From contig ONFA01000032.1 in assembly GCA_900316975.1 (NCBI GenBank), forward strand, positions 1-46,142: a stretch of 46,142 bases of DNA, read 5' to 3'. This stretch comes from an uncultured Prevotellaceae bacterium (GTDB lineage: Bacteria > Bacteroidota > Bacteroidia > Bacteroidales > Bacteroidaceae). This document shows, in pieces, positions 1 through 9,640 of this stretch. Both the position numbers and the translations under genes were made by a program. The notes below the pieces were generated by a model. That model was not told where the DNA came from. It saw only the letters and a list, made by a program, of their open reading frames with translations, and did not search any database. Position 1 is the stretch's first letter; every line of letters begins with the position of its first letter.

Positions 1-60
1 CATTTGCATGTACTTCAGACATTCTGCATAACCATGCTTCTTCCTCTTTTGCATAATAAA

Positions 61-90
61 CCCCGAAAGTTTTTTGTCTAACTTTCGGGG
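61..90 (-). terminator. Intrinsic terminator of the SusC/SusD operon
   Basis: A perfect 10-bp inverted repeat (ccccgaaagt / actttcgggg) with a 10-nt loop lies 55 bp past the SusD stop codon. On the minus strand the stem is followed by TTTATTAT, a moderately U-rich tail. This fits a rho-independent terminator ending the seven-gene operon. The symmetric stem could also act on plus-strand transcription. Confidence 0.8.
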
Positions 91-145
91 TTCACTTCAA
101 CTCGGTACATCCACTTCTTTCTATTGTATGAAAATTTCACTCACA

Positions 146-2257
146 TCATTTCGTCGGCAACTTGAGATACCATGGCTTGCCCACCATCTTGGTCGTCGTG
201 CCATACTTCTCTTCGATGTAGGCTGGCATCGTGATGGTTGTACCAATGCCTGCACCGCCCAACTCTTGCATCTGATAACGCATGATGTCGTAGAAACGGA
301 GACCTTCAAAGACACCTTCAAGTGCCTCTTCCTCCAGAATCAGTTGAGCAACATGAGCCTGACGCTTAGCGCGAATATCTGGAGATGCGAGGTATTCAGC
401 ATTGTAAGAATCCACGCTATCCTTCTTTGCGACATTCACGGAGTCAGCCCATGCGTTATACTCAATCACACGGTCATATTCCAGAGAGTCCTCATGAGTA
501 GAGTTTCTGCTCAAACGTGGAACTTCCTCCAACTCAATATCCTCCACATAGGTCTTCAAACCAGCCTTGGTCTTCTCGTCATCGAGATAGTAGTTTTCAT
601 TGTATTCAGTGTCACCGCTACCCATAGAATGTATAGGCATCTGGAAGAGATTTCCCGAACCTTCTGCATTTCGGTCAGGATCAGTCTTATCCAAAGAAAC
701 GATGGTGAAAGTTTTAAACACATCAGAATTCCAAATAACAGCCGTACCCGTTGTCTGCTTCTTGAGGTCATCGTCCGTGAACTTAGGATCTTGAACAGTG
801 AAGCCATAAGATGTAATCAAGCACAAACGGTCAAACTCGTCCTGAGAGATGATGTTGCGATTTGTCATCGTGTAGTAGGAAAGACCATACTTAAGGATGG
901 CAAAAGCGGTTTCAGGGAAGCCAGCACGGTTCAGAGCCTCAGCAAAGTGCAGATAAAGAATGTTGTTGCGGAAGAATGGAATGAATGGCAGGTAGTCGTT
1001 ACCATTGGTCGTAGAGCCATACTTTCTATTCAAATAGTACATTCTGTTATAACTGCTGTTCTCACGGCTATTGGAAGAATTATCCCTCACGTTGTCAGGA
1101 CCGTCTGACACTGCATAAAGACGGAGGTCTCCTTCCAAAGTCTTATACTCTGAATACAGATTAGGATCATGTTCCCTTATCTGGATTTCTGGACGAGAAC
1201 CTGCATAGTTCACAAATTTACAATAGTCTTGAGCCTTCGAAATGTCTTTCGCACGCTGTGAAGCCACCACGGCTGGATAATAATTATTTGAGTCAAGCGA
1301 GCAGAACACATTCCTCAACTTCGAAACAGTTCCATAATACTCAGAGGATTCCAATGGTAGTACACCTGCACACATCGATTCAGACTGGAAGTTTGAAGCA
1401 TAGCGTGAGTTAACAGTAGATGGCTCGTAACTTGCTGCCACATTCCAATACACATTATAACCTCCCGTATTGATTTCTTCCTTAGGGAACGTAAAGTAAT
1501 CATGATACATACGAATAGCATTCGTATAATCTGACTGCGAACCAGTATAGGAAGCACGCCACAAGTAGAGTTCTGCCAACAATGCACGAACAGGAATGAC
1601 AATATCACGCAAACGAACACTATTGAACGACCGGTTAGCATAAGCCTGACGTAATTCATCATTCTCCGTCGCGCGGAAAGTGCTCAAGTCATTGATCATG
1701 TCTGTCAAAATCGTAACCAAACCTTCCTTCTTGCCCGAAGCCACAATGCTCTCAGCATCGTCAGAAGTCAAGACAGGAGTGCGTACATAAGGCACCTCAC
1801 CATAGTTCTTGATCAATTCAAGATAGCACCAAGCACGAAAGCCCTTGGCTGCAAGGATTTCCTTCTCGAAATACTTACGGGTACCCTGAGAATTACGCAG
1901 AGAATCAACGTATGTCAAGTAAATGTTACAACTATTGATAACTGCATAATAGTCGGCAGGTTGATTATACACATTGGTGGCTGACACATTGTTGGAAGCC
2001 AGTTCCTGAATGTCTGCCGACGCATGCAGCGGATCCACATCTACGAGGTCTGCACGCACTTCGCCCAACAGCACTGTACGGTCTGCCAATTTCTGCATAC
2101 GCTTGATGATACCCATCATCTGATAAAGAGTGTCTTGGGGAGCGAGTTCTGTTGTCACCAGCGTGTTTTCAGCCGTAAACATGTCCTCGCATGACACCGT
2201 GGCTGCTCCGAGTCCGAGCAGAAGCAAGCCACATTTTATAATAGATTTCATTTTCAT
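146..2257 (-). CDS. SusD/RagB-family outer-membrane lipoprotein
   Basis: Surface glycan-binding lid of a SusC/SusD transporter. The 703-aa product has a lipoprotein signal peptide with the lipid-accepting Cys at residue 23, followed by acidic residues (CED). The N-terminal third has the SusD-type helical pattern, with segments such as DYYAVINSCN, AKGFRAWCYLELIKNYGEVPY and LLAELYLWRA; the C-terminal part has EGLRFYDIMRYQ. Family members are commonly 500-650 aa, so this one is long, with an extended region at about residues 540-640. It starts 12 bp after the SusC stop and is the last gene of the operon. A second in-frame ATG two codons downstream could also be the start. Membership in the SusD family is firm; the glycan is not readable from sequence. 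Confidence 0.93.
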   Translation of the reverse strand: MKMKSIIKCGLLLLGLGAATVSCEDMFTAENTLVTTELAPQDTLYQMMGIIKRMQKLADRTVLLGEVRADLVDVDPLHASADIQELASNNVSATNVYNQPADYYAVINSCNIYLTYVDSLRNSQGTRKYFEKEILAAKGFRAWCYLELIKNYGEVPYVRTPVLTSDDAESIVASGKKEGLVTILTDMINDLSTFRATENDELRQAYANRSFNSVRLRDIVIPVRALLAELYLWRASYTGSQSDYTNAIRMYHDYFTFPKEEINTGGYNVYWNVAASYEPSTVNSRYASNFQSESMCAGVLPLESSEYYGTVSKLRNVFCSLDSNNYYPAVVASQRAKDISKAQDYCKFVNYAGSRPEIQIREHDPNLYSEYKTLEGDLRLYAVSDGPDNVRDNSSNSRENSSYNRMYYLNRKYGSTTNGNDYLPFIPFFRNNILYLHFAEALNRAGFPETAFAILKYGLSYYTMTNRNIISQDEFDRLCLITSYGFTVQDPKFTDDDLKKQTTGTAVIWNSDVFKTFTIVSLDKTDPDRNAEGSGNLFQMPIHSMGSGDTEYNENYYLDDEKTKAGLKTYVEDIELEEVPRLSRNSTHEDSLEYDRVIEYNAWADSVNVAKKDSVDSYNAEYLASPDIRAKRQAHVAQLILEEEALEGVFEGLRFYDIMRYQMQELGGAGIGTTITMPAYIEEKYGTTTKMVGKPWYLKLPTK

Positions 2258-2269
2258 GATTGATACAAA

Positions 2270-5200
2270 TTAGAGATTAATCTTAACACCAAGATGGAAA
2301 CTGCGACCTGATGACAGGTAACCAGCATCGATACCCTGATACAAAACGCTGTTGCCGCAAGAAACCTCTGGATCTGGACCCAGATACTTCGTCAGCGTGA
2401 AGAGGTTGTTGGCTGCTGCCCATACGGTCAGACCCTGAATGTACTCATTCTGGATAGGCAGTTTGTAGGAAAGAGTCACGTTCTTCAACTTCAGGTAAGA
2501 ACCATTCTCAATCCAACGATCAGAGAAACGGCTGTTGCCCATTGGATCGTTAAAGGTAGCCTTTGGCATATCTGTCACCTGACCTTCTGTGGTCCAACGA
2601 CGAGTCACGGCTGTGGTCTGATTCAAGAATTGCGAACCACCCTCAAGCACGGCACGCTGATAGTTGTAGACGTCATTGCCCAAAGAATAGTTGAAGTTGG
2701 CAGCCAACGTCCATGCCTTCTTATAATGAAGTTTCAGGTTGATGTTACCATAGATGTCCGGGTTAGGATCACCAATCACGAAACGGTCGTTCGCATTGAT
2801 TTCTCCATTGCCATCCTTATCAACAAAAATCATGTCACCAGCACCGAAATAAACAGGATTGTTAGCATCGTCACGGATGAACTTGCCAGCAGCCTGTGCA
2901 GCCTGAGTGTCCTTATACACACCTGCTGTCTTATAGCCGTAGAAGACACCTGCGCTCTTACCTACTTCTGACAGAACTGTACCACCATAGAGGCTTGTCT
3001 CGAATGAGCCTACACCCTGAGGAAGACGGGTCAACTTATTCTTGTAGTGACCAACGCTTGCACCGAGTTCCATCTTAAAGTTTTTCTCATCGACGAGTTT
3101 TGCATTGAATGCAGCGTCAAAACCTTCATTCTTCAAAGCACCGTCGTTCGTGTAATAAGTAGGAAGACCTGCCACATAAGCCAATGTACCCAACGTAATC
3201 AGGTTGTTGGTCTTTGCCAAGAAATAGTTGGCTCTCAAGTTCAAGCGGTTGTTCAGGAAGTTACCCTCCACACCTACATTGAAACGGTTGGTGGTCTCCC
3301 ACTGAAGAGACGAACTACCAATATTTGACAAGCCCAGCGATGAAATCGTCTGGCGAGCCACCATCTCTGAGGTCATGTACGTCAGTGTGGCTGAGTTATC
3401 CATGGCGTCATTACCAACAGACTCGAAGCCTGCATTCAGTTTCAACATGTTCACGCCACGACTTGGACGGAACCACTTTTCATTGGAGATGACCCAAGCA
3501 CCCTGGATGGATGGGAACAGACCCCATGCCACACCAAACATCTTCAGACCACCGTCAGCCTTCTTGCCGAAACGAGATGAAGTTTCCATTGACAACTGAG
3601 CAGAGAGGTAGTAACGCTCCATGTAGTTGTAATCAGCATTAGCATAGTAAGCCAAAGTACGCCAGTTGGTGTCAGTACCGTCAATCTTGCGGTTCTTTCC
3701 ACCCGTATTAGGAGTCTTATCACTACCTGTATCATCTGCATAGAGATAAGATGCACGATAAATATCGTTCATGTAACGAACACCGCCAAACAATTCTACA
3801 CGATGTGCGCCATTCGAAAGGATTTTCCAGTCTGCACGAGTGTCTGAGAAGACGGCATTATGCCTTGAGAACATCGAGTACTTGGAGTTCGGTGTCTTCT
3901 CGAGGTTGCCCGGCAACATGAATTCCGGCATACCAATGATTGGGGTGAAGTAACACTCGTCAAAACTCTGAAGCGTGTAACTGAACTTTTCTGTCAGTGA
4001 GAAATCCTTGGTGGGTTCCCATGTCGGAGCGATTGTGACGTTAATCATCGAACAATCCGAATGGTTCTTGTTCTTTGCCTCGCCATATTCAAGAATAGCA
4101 AGTGGGTTTGCAATTCTGGCTTTCTCCGCATCATCTGTACCCCAGACTTCATCCAGATAGTTATCAGCATCAGCAATGTAAGAGGTCACCTGACGGTTCG
4201 TTGCGAAATCATAAGGACTCAAGAAAGGAGCCTTAATGTTTGCCAATGCACCAGGAGATGCCAATGCCTGCAAATACTGATTATTTGACCAACCATCACT
4301 TCTGAGGTCGCGCGTCACATTTGCATAACTTGCATCAAACTTGGTATAGAACCACTTGTTCAGGATGATGTCTGTATTGAAACGTACATTGAAACGCTCC
4401 ATATCATTTCTCTTCAGAGTTGACTTTGAATTGCTGTAACCAACAGAGAGGTTGTACTGAGCGATATCGTCACCACCTTGAATAGAGATGCCATAGTTCT
4501 GCGTCCAGGCCCTTCTCGTCACTTCTTTGTTCCAATCCGTATTATTATGGTAAACATTATAATAATAATAGTCTGGTTCAGAGTGCAGGAACTTGAACTC
4601 TGTCAGCGTCGTGTTGGTTGTCTGCAAGAGGTTCGAAGCGTAAGAACGATACTGACCCGCATTCATCAAGTCGAAAGTCTTAGGTCTGAATTCCAAACCA
4701 GCATTAATATTCACATCAATGCGGGTTGCCATAGAGTGACAACGCTTCGTGTTGATGACGATGACACCATTGGATGCCTTTGCACCATAGATGGCTGTTC
4801 CATTCTTCAACACCTCCACAGACTCAATGTCATCTACATTGATGGCTTGCAAAAGGTTATTGAAATAGCCCGTGTGCAACATGGTGGCATCATACAACAT
4901 GTCATACACAACGCCATCCAGGACAATCAGTGGCATCGCGTTAGAGTTCAAGGAGTTCAAGCCATTGATAAACATGGCAACGCCCTCTGCGGGATTGGCG
5001 GAACGCTGAATGCTCCTGACATCCGCACCTAAACGATTCTGGAGTTCCTGATCAATGGTCAGAGCGGGCGTGTTGACAAAATATTCTTCTGTCACACTCT
5101 TGCGCGCCGACGCATTGGATGTGTAATCCTTCTTTAAGATGCTTGACTGTAGATATACATTCACACCGCTGGTACGACCGTTGAGGGACACATTGTTCAT

Positions 5201-5524
5201 GTTATAGCCCTCCAACCGAACCGTAAGTGCGGTAATGAATTTCGGAACATTGATGGTGTATTCACCATTCTCGTCCGCCATGGCTGTATAATACTGATTG
5301 TTGAAAGCCTGAAGTTGAGCACCTGGAAGTGGTTCGCCTGTAACAGCATCCACAACCTTACCTTTCACCTCAATGGTTGGATAGGTCTTTGCTGGCTTAA
5401 TCTTTTTGACAGGTGCAGCAACCTCTGTTACCTCCTCTTGTACCTCATCCTGTGCAACGGCTGGGAGTGCTGTTCCAAGGAAGAACATGAGTGCTGCGAT
5501 TCCGTATTTATTGAAGTGCTGCAT
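2270..5524 (-). CDS. SusC-family TonB-dependent outer-membrane transporter
   Basis: TonB-dependent importer that carries glycan fragments across the outer membrane together with the SusD encoded next. The 1084-aa product has a signal peptide (about residues 1-24), a proline- and lysine-rich linker, a carboxypeptidase-regulatory-like beta domain at about 51-130 (GKVVDAVTGEPLPGA), and a plug domain at about 150-262 ending in the SusC signature DIESVEVLKNGTAIYGAKASNG. The beta-barrel ends with the aromatic/hydrophobic sequence HLGVKINL. I see no clear TonB box before the plug. Its start codon lies 2 bp after the stop of the preceding FAS1 gene, so translation of the two is probably coupled. Confidence 0.95.
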   Translation of the reverse strand: MQHFNKYGIAALMFFLGTALPAVAQDEVQEEVTEVAAPVKKIKPAKTYPTIEVKGKVVDAVTGEPLPGAQLQAFNNQYYTAMADENGEYTINVPKFITALTVRLEGYNMNNVSLNGRTSGVNVYLQSSILKKDYTSNASARKSVTEEYFVNTPALTIDQELQNRLGADVRSIQRSANPAEGVAMFINGLNSLNSNAMPLIVLDGVVYDMLYDATMLHTGYFNNLLQAINVDDIESVEVLKNGTAIYGAKASNGVIVINTKRCHSMATRIDVNINAGLEFRPKTFDLMNAGQYRSYASNLLQTTNTTLTEFKFLHSEPDYYYYNVYHNNTDWNKEVTRRAWTQNYGISIQGGDDIAQYNLSVGYSNSKSTLKRNDMERFNVRFNTDIILNKWFYTKFDASYANVTRDLRSDGWSNNQYLQALASPGALANIKAPFLSPYDFATNRQVTSYIADADNYLDEVWGTDDAEKARIANPLAILEYGEAKNKNHSDCSMINVTIAPTWEPTKDFSLTEKFSYTLQSFDECYFTPIIGMPEFMLPGNLEKTPNSKYSMFSRHNAVFSDTRADWKILSNGAHRVELFGGVRYMNDIYRASYLYADDTGSDKTPNTGGKNRKIDGTDTNWRTLAYYANADYNYMERYYLSAQLSMETSSRFGKKADGGLKMFGVAWGLFPSIQGAWVISNEKWFRPSRGVNMLKLNAGFESVGNDAMDNSATLTYMTSEMVARQTISSLGLSNIGSSSLQWETTNRFNVGVEGNFLNNRLNLRANYFLAKTNNLITLGTLAYVAGLPTYYTNDGALKNEGFDAAFNAKLVDEKNFKMELGASVGHYKNKLTRLPQGVGSFETSLYGGTVLSEVGKSAGVFYGYKTAGVYKDTQAAQAAGKFIRDDANNPVYFGAGDMIFVDKDGNGEINANDRFVIGDPNPDIYGNINLKLHYKKAWTLAANFNYSLGNDVYNYQRAVLEGGSQFLNQTTAVTRRWTTEGQVTDMPKATFNDPMGNSRFSDRWIENGSYLKLKNVTLSYKLPIQNEYIQGLTVWAAANNLFTLTKYLGPDPEVSCGNSVLYQGIDAGYLSSGRSFHLGVKINL

Positions 5525-5526
5525 AA

Positions 5527-7443
5527 TTATTTACGTATATTAGAAGTTGTCAACTGATTACCTTTTCTCATTTTTGCTTCACTTGCCTCAATGACTTCGG
5601 CAGGTGCGTCTTCATCATGTGGTTTCAAGATGATGGAACTAATAAGCATTTCGTTAGAGAAGTCTTTTCTCTGGCTTGAGAGGATAGATGACGCAATCTG
5701 GATGATTACCCCGTAGTCAGGTCTGCCATAATAAGCATTCTTGAACTGGTACTGTCCCAAATAGGTCGTGTCATTCACAAGGATATGACCATTCTCATCG
5801 TACATCATGCCCTGTGACAAGAAGATGTTCTTCTGCTTCTCGTCAATGGGCTCTGGATTCTCAAGCGTCTTGCCCTTGGTTGGGAACTGACCGATGCTCT
5901 TGCCCTCATTTTCACGCTCAATAACAGTTGCCGTGAAACGATATGGACGAACATCCCATTCTGAAATGTCAATATTATTGTAATCATCCTTCAACCAGAT
6001 AGGACAAGTCACCAGATAGATGTCATACGTGCCTGAAAGCGTGTTAGAAACATTGAAACCGATAGTGATGTTACCACTGGTCGGAACCACATCAATGAAA
6101 CTATAAGGCTGACGCAAAGCATCCGTACCAACCTCTTCGCCTTCTTCATCGTACACTGGAATTCTTGAAATAAAGTTACCAGAACGAACAGCGAAAGACT
6201 TCTGGACACCCTTCGTGTAAGTCCAGTTGTCACCAGAACCCAACTTGTTTACAACACCATCAGATGCTCTCACCTTGATTTTCTTGAAAAACTGTTCTAC
6301 CGCAGTCATTGGATATTCGTCCACGATGTAAGCAGTACCATTAGAGCACTCAATAGGATCGCCCGCCTTTGCAAGAATGTCATTGATTTCTCGATCTTCT
6401 GGCATATCCTTAGGTTCCTTGCTGTAATAAACGTGCTGAGTCCAGTCGTTCACACCATGCCAAGCGTTGTAATAGTCGGTGGATTTCAAAGAGTCTTGCC
6501 AGTGTTCATTGGCATTCTTGTTATAGTACAAGTCAGTCATGGCGAAGGTGTTAGCATAGTGACGCGTCAAAGAGTCGCAAGTGCCAGCAGAACGATTGTC
6601 TTCTGAAGGATTGAACACCAAGAGGGATTCAGCCTTCTTGTAACGCTCTGCCCATGCCTTAGCCGTTGGCAAGATGGCAATAAAGAGAGAGTCCTCTTCG
6701 TAGAGCCTTGCATCGTGGTTCTTGAGCACCGTATTGTTCTTTTCCATATACTTGCTCACCCAAATCTTATTACCATCGGCATCCACACCACGACTGACAG
6801 ACTTACCCTCAATCAGCGTGTCCTTATTGACTTTCTCGTCATAAAGATAAGCATAGAGTGACAGGGTGTCCTTGCCCACCTCTGGGTCCTCCTTGTACTG
6901 CTTGGCAATCATCTCGAAAAGATTGTAAGCATAAGGAGATGGGGCATCAATGACATGGAGAATACCATTCTGGCATGAAATATTGTTCTTTTGTTCGTCA
7001 ATCTTGGAGTGACCGAACATGCCGTCAGCCGTCATCGTGCCTCTCTTCTTGTTCAACAGACTGAAAGACTGGTCTGTCGGAGTGAGAGACAATGAATAAA
7101 GCGCCACATGGTTCTTGATGAAATCATTGACCACTTCGGCTGAATCTGCCACTCTCTCGCCATTCGAACCCACATAGTCAGAAAGGTCGAATGTGCCGTC
7201 AGCAGGTGCCCAAACAGTGTATGTATTGTCGGAAGAAAGTTCACGAGAGAACCCATACGCCTTGACGACCTTGGCGAAATCGGGTGCAGTCTCTTCCAGA
7301 GCCTGCATCGTTGTGCCATTGAATTTGAGGGTTGACAGTCCTGCATTGTAGTGATCGTCCCATGTGTCTGTACATGAGTACATCGCAACGAGGCCTGCTG
7401 CTACCGCAAATCCGACACGGAATGTATTTTTGATATTATTCAT
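5527..7443 (-). CDS. FAS1 (fasciclin) domain lipoprotein, 638 aa
   Basis: Predicted surface lipoprotein with its lipobox Cys at residue 24 (MYSCTDTWDD). A fasciclin domain lies at about residues 41-166: it has the TVWAPADGTFD segment and closes with NISCQNGILHVIDAP, the usual FAS1 terminal strand. The rest is beta-rich, with a segment GTYDIYLVTC near residue 470 that matches GTYEVRMMTC in the 710-aa FAS1 protein. The C-terminus ends in EAKMRKGNQLTT plus a short basic tail, a motif also found inside the SusD at 9641-11605. It starts the second FAS1-SusC-SusD module, below a hairpin. A glycan-binding or adhesion role at the cell surface is likely from context, not proven. Confidence 0.85.
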   Translation of the reverse strand: MNNIKNTFRVGFAVAAGLVAMYSCTDTWDDHYNAGLSTLKFNGTTMQALEETAPDFAKVVKAYGFSRELSSDNTYTVWAPADGTFDLSDYVGSNGERVADSAEVVNDFIKNHVALYSLSLTPTDQSFSLLNKKRGTMTADGMFGHSKIDEQKNNISCQNGILHVIDAPSPYAYNLFEMIAKQYKEDPEVGKDTLSLYAYLYDEKVNKDTLIEGKSVSRGVDADGNKIWVSKYMEKNNTVLKNHDARLYEEDSLFIAILPTAKAWAERYKKAESLLVFNPSEDNRSAGTCDSLTRHYANTFAMTDLYYNKNANEHWQDSLKSTDYYNAWHGVNDWTQHVYYSKEPKDMPEDREINDILAKAGDPIECSNGTAYIVDEYPMTAVEQFFKKIKVRASDGVVNKLGSGDNWTYTKGVQKSFAVRSGNFISRIPVYDEEGEEVGTDALRQPYSFIDVVPTSGNITIGFNVSNTLSGTYDIYLVTCPIWLKDDYNNIDISEWDVRPYRFTATVIERENEGKSIGQFPTKGKTLENPEPIDEKQKNIFLSQGMMYDENGHILVNDTTYLGQYQFKNAYYGRPDYGVIIQIASSILSSQRKDFSNEMLISSIILKPHDEDAPAEVIEASEAKMRKGNQLTTSNIRK

Positions 7444-7460
7444 ATTCTTTCTTTTATTGT

Positions 7461-7495
7461 CAGCCTCCCTTGCCCGAAGTGGGCAAGGTGGGCTG
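7461..7495 (-). promoter_or_regulatory. Intra-operon hairpin between two FAS1 genes
   Basis: The 61-bp gap between the 710-aa and 638-aa FAS1 genes holds a 15-bp inverted repeat with two mismatches (cagcctcccttgccc / gggcaaggtgggctg) around a 5-nt loop. No T-run follows it on the minus strand, so it is not a standard terminator. It may stabilise or process the mRNA and so set different levels for the two transporter modules. Confidence 0.5.
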
Positions 7496-7504
7496 AATAG
7501 TTAT

Positions 7505-9637
7505 TTACCAAGTAGGTTCTGAGAAATATTCATTGTTATAAACAGAACTTGGACAAAGTTCGATAAAGTCGAAGTTCAACTCATTGTTCTCAGACTCCAT
7601 CTTCTGCTGTATTCTCAAGAAGTGGTCGGACTTGCCATCGGTTGTGAAGGTACCAATCACCTTACGGATGGTGTTGTTCTGAGCACGCATGGTGGCTGAA
7701 CCTGCATCGAAACTGCTGCGCCATCCACAGTGATAACACTTCGGACCCTTCATCCAACCAATGTTGTGAATTGCCTTGTCAAATGCCGTGATGGCATCGT
7801 CATCACCTAAGTCTGTATCGTTCTTCCATCCGAACAGTGTTTCTGCACCTGGACGCATGTCAAATGGAATGCCCTGAGGCTCACCGTCGATATAATATTG
7901 TACGATACCACGAGTGTCGAAGCCCACACAGGTCATCATACGAACCTCGTATGTACCGGCTGGCACTGCTGGCAACTTCAAGGTGAAGTCATAACGTCCC
8001 TTGAAAATGATCTCATCACCCTCGTATGACCAGAACGACAAGCAACGACCACGTACATGCATATGGGTATTGGCTGTCATATCGAAGTTACGAGCATAAC
8101 CAGGTTTGAAACCAACACTGCGGTTACCATTAGCACTAGGATCATTGGAATTCACAGCCCAGTCATACATCTTATTGCCACGCCATCTATGACCACGTGC
8201 AACCTCACCATCCGTCAGTTTCGTCATGAAGTCTGGAGACAGAGTCGTACAGTCCATACGGATACAGTCGTTCATGACTAATTCCTGCATGTTTCGGTCG
8301 TATGCCACCACGTCGTCAATGTAATGATACATACCATTCAACGCTGTCGTGGTTCTCTTGTACTCCTTAGGTGTGGCAATCTTTGCGCCACGGTAATAAC
8401 CACCACGCTCATCCGCATGGTGACGAACACCACGACGGTTGATATACAAACCAACTTGAGGACCCGATGGGAAGGAGAACTTCATCAAAGACTGAGGCAT
8501 CAAGGTGCCGTACCAGTCGCAGATGTCGTACTTCATACGGTTGAAGTTGTACTGCAAGTCGTTGTTATCCATAGAAGTCAAACTGTAATAATCACCATAG
8601 CGGTCGATTACATGATAAGAGATGAAGCGGTTGAGCGCATTCTTACGGTCGGTCAAATCATCCCTGTCTGCATCTTCTGGATACATAGGGTCATAGAGTT
8701 GGTGAGCCAAATACTCCAAGGAACTGGGATCTGTCTTACCCAACAGCGTGGTGACACCATATTTTTCCTGCAAGATAGAGTCTGGGCACATGAAGACGGT
8801 ATAGTTGAAATAACGCTTCACGGGATATGCCACGTTGTCATACTCACCGCCACTACCATCCAAGTGTTTGGCTGTAGGAATACACAATTTGGTGTTGGTC
8901 CAAGTACAAGAGTCGATACGATCCTTGTCGTTAGCCCATCCATAAGTGTCATCCACATAGTGATCCTGAAGAGTGTCGAGGATACCTGTCACCTCAAATG
9001 CCTGACCATAGAGCAAACAAGTTGAATCACTCAAGATCACAGTGCCAATCAGGTCGTTGCTGGAACCCACGATGGTGCTCACGGTGTGTACCACACCATT
9101 CGACACAGAGTCATCGGCATGAATCACCTGAGAATTCTGATTGATGTACATTGCCAAAACTGAGTCTTGTTTCTGTGCATCCCATTCCTGATAGGATTTC
9201 ACACTGACAATGTGCTCCAACATGTTAGACTTAGGATATTGACCTTCATTGAAGTCTGTCGTAAAATAGGCTGCTTCGATGATTGAGTTCAACGCAATCG
9301 TATCGCAGTCTTGAACAGACAACTCATCCACAGAGCTCAATCCACGCTCTGCCAGATACTTCTCCACAGCCGCATTTGTAGGAGCAAACACGGTGTACGA
9401 GCCATATGTGCCCAACATGTCGACAAGACGGAGGTCATATTCTCCCCTTGCGCGCTCCAAAATCTTCAAATATTCAGAATACTGCTCACGACTCCTCAGA
9501 TAGTCAGCAGCATACTCTCTTGACTGAGTATAGTAGTTTTCCACACCAGGATCATCTTTACAGCTCACCACCGCTACCTGAATGGCAGAAACTACAAATA
9601 GGGCAATTGCCCAGAATTTAATTCCTGATAATCTCAT
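7505..9637 (-). CDS. FAS1 (fasciclin) domain lipoprotein, 710 aa
   Basis: Predicted surface lipoprotein. The lipobox Cys is residue 26 and is followed by KDD (CKDDPG), which resembles the acidic surface-export signal described for Bacteroidetes lipoproteins. A first FAS1 domain covers about residues 50-190 (YGSYTVFAPTNAAVEKYLAE, then NGVVHTVSTIV). A second, divergent FAS1-like region covers about 230-450 (FISYHVIDRYG, then LNGMYHYIDDVVAYD). The C-terminal 250 residues are beta-rich and include GTYEVRMMTC near residue 561, shared with the 638-aa FAS1 protein. The gene starts 3 bp after the SusD stop. It probably works as an accessory surface glycan-binding protein of the upstream SusC/SusD pair; this is from position and architecture only. 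Confidence 0.85.
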   Translation of the reverse strand: MRLSGIKFWAIALFVVSAIQVAVVSCKDDPGVENYYTQSREYAADYLRSREQYSEYLKILERARGEYDLRLVDMLGTYGSYTVFAPTNAAVEKYLAERGLSSVDELSVQDCDTIALNSIIEAAYFTTDFNEGQYPKSNMLEHIVSVKSYQEWDAQKQDSVLAMYINQNSQVIHADDSVSNGVVHTVSTIVGSSNDLIGTVILSDSTCLLYGQAFEVTGILDTLQDHYVDDTYGWANDKDRIDSCTWTNTKLCIPTAKHLDGSGGEYDNVAYPVKRYFNYTVFMCPDSILQEKYGVTTLLGKTDPSSLEYLAHQLYDPMYPEDADRDDLTDRKNALNRFISYHVIDRYGDYYSLTSMDNNDLQYNFNRMKYDICDWYGTLMPQSLMKFSFPSGPQVGLYINRRGVRHHADERGGYYRGAKIATPKEYKRTTTALNGMYHYIDDVVAYDRNMQELVMNDCIRMDCTTLSPDFMTKLTDGEVARGHRWRGNKMYDWAVNSNDPSANGNRSVGFKPGYARNFDMTANTHMHVRGRCLSFWSYEGDEIIFKGRYDFTLKLPAVPAGTYEVRMMTCVGFDTRGIVQYYIDGEPQGIPFDMRPGAETLFGWKNDTDLGDDDAITAFDKAIHNIGWMKGPKCYHCGWRSSFDAGSATMRAQNNTIRKVIGTFTTDGKSDHFLRIQQKMESENNELNFDFIELCPSSVYNNEYFSEPTW

Positions 9638-9640
9638 AAT

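Noticed and set aside
1..54. Possible minus-strand gene start (MQKRKKHGYAEC and on) at the left edge
   Set aside because: Only 18 open codons are visible and the ATG is 6 bp past the operon terminator; too short to support.
74..1108. 344-codon plus-strand ORF opposite the first SusD gene
   Set aside because: It lies entirely antisense to a clear SusD gene, has no recognisable domain, and arises from the codon pattern of the real frame.
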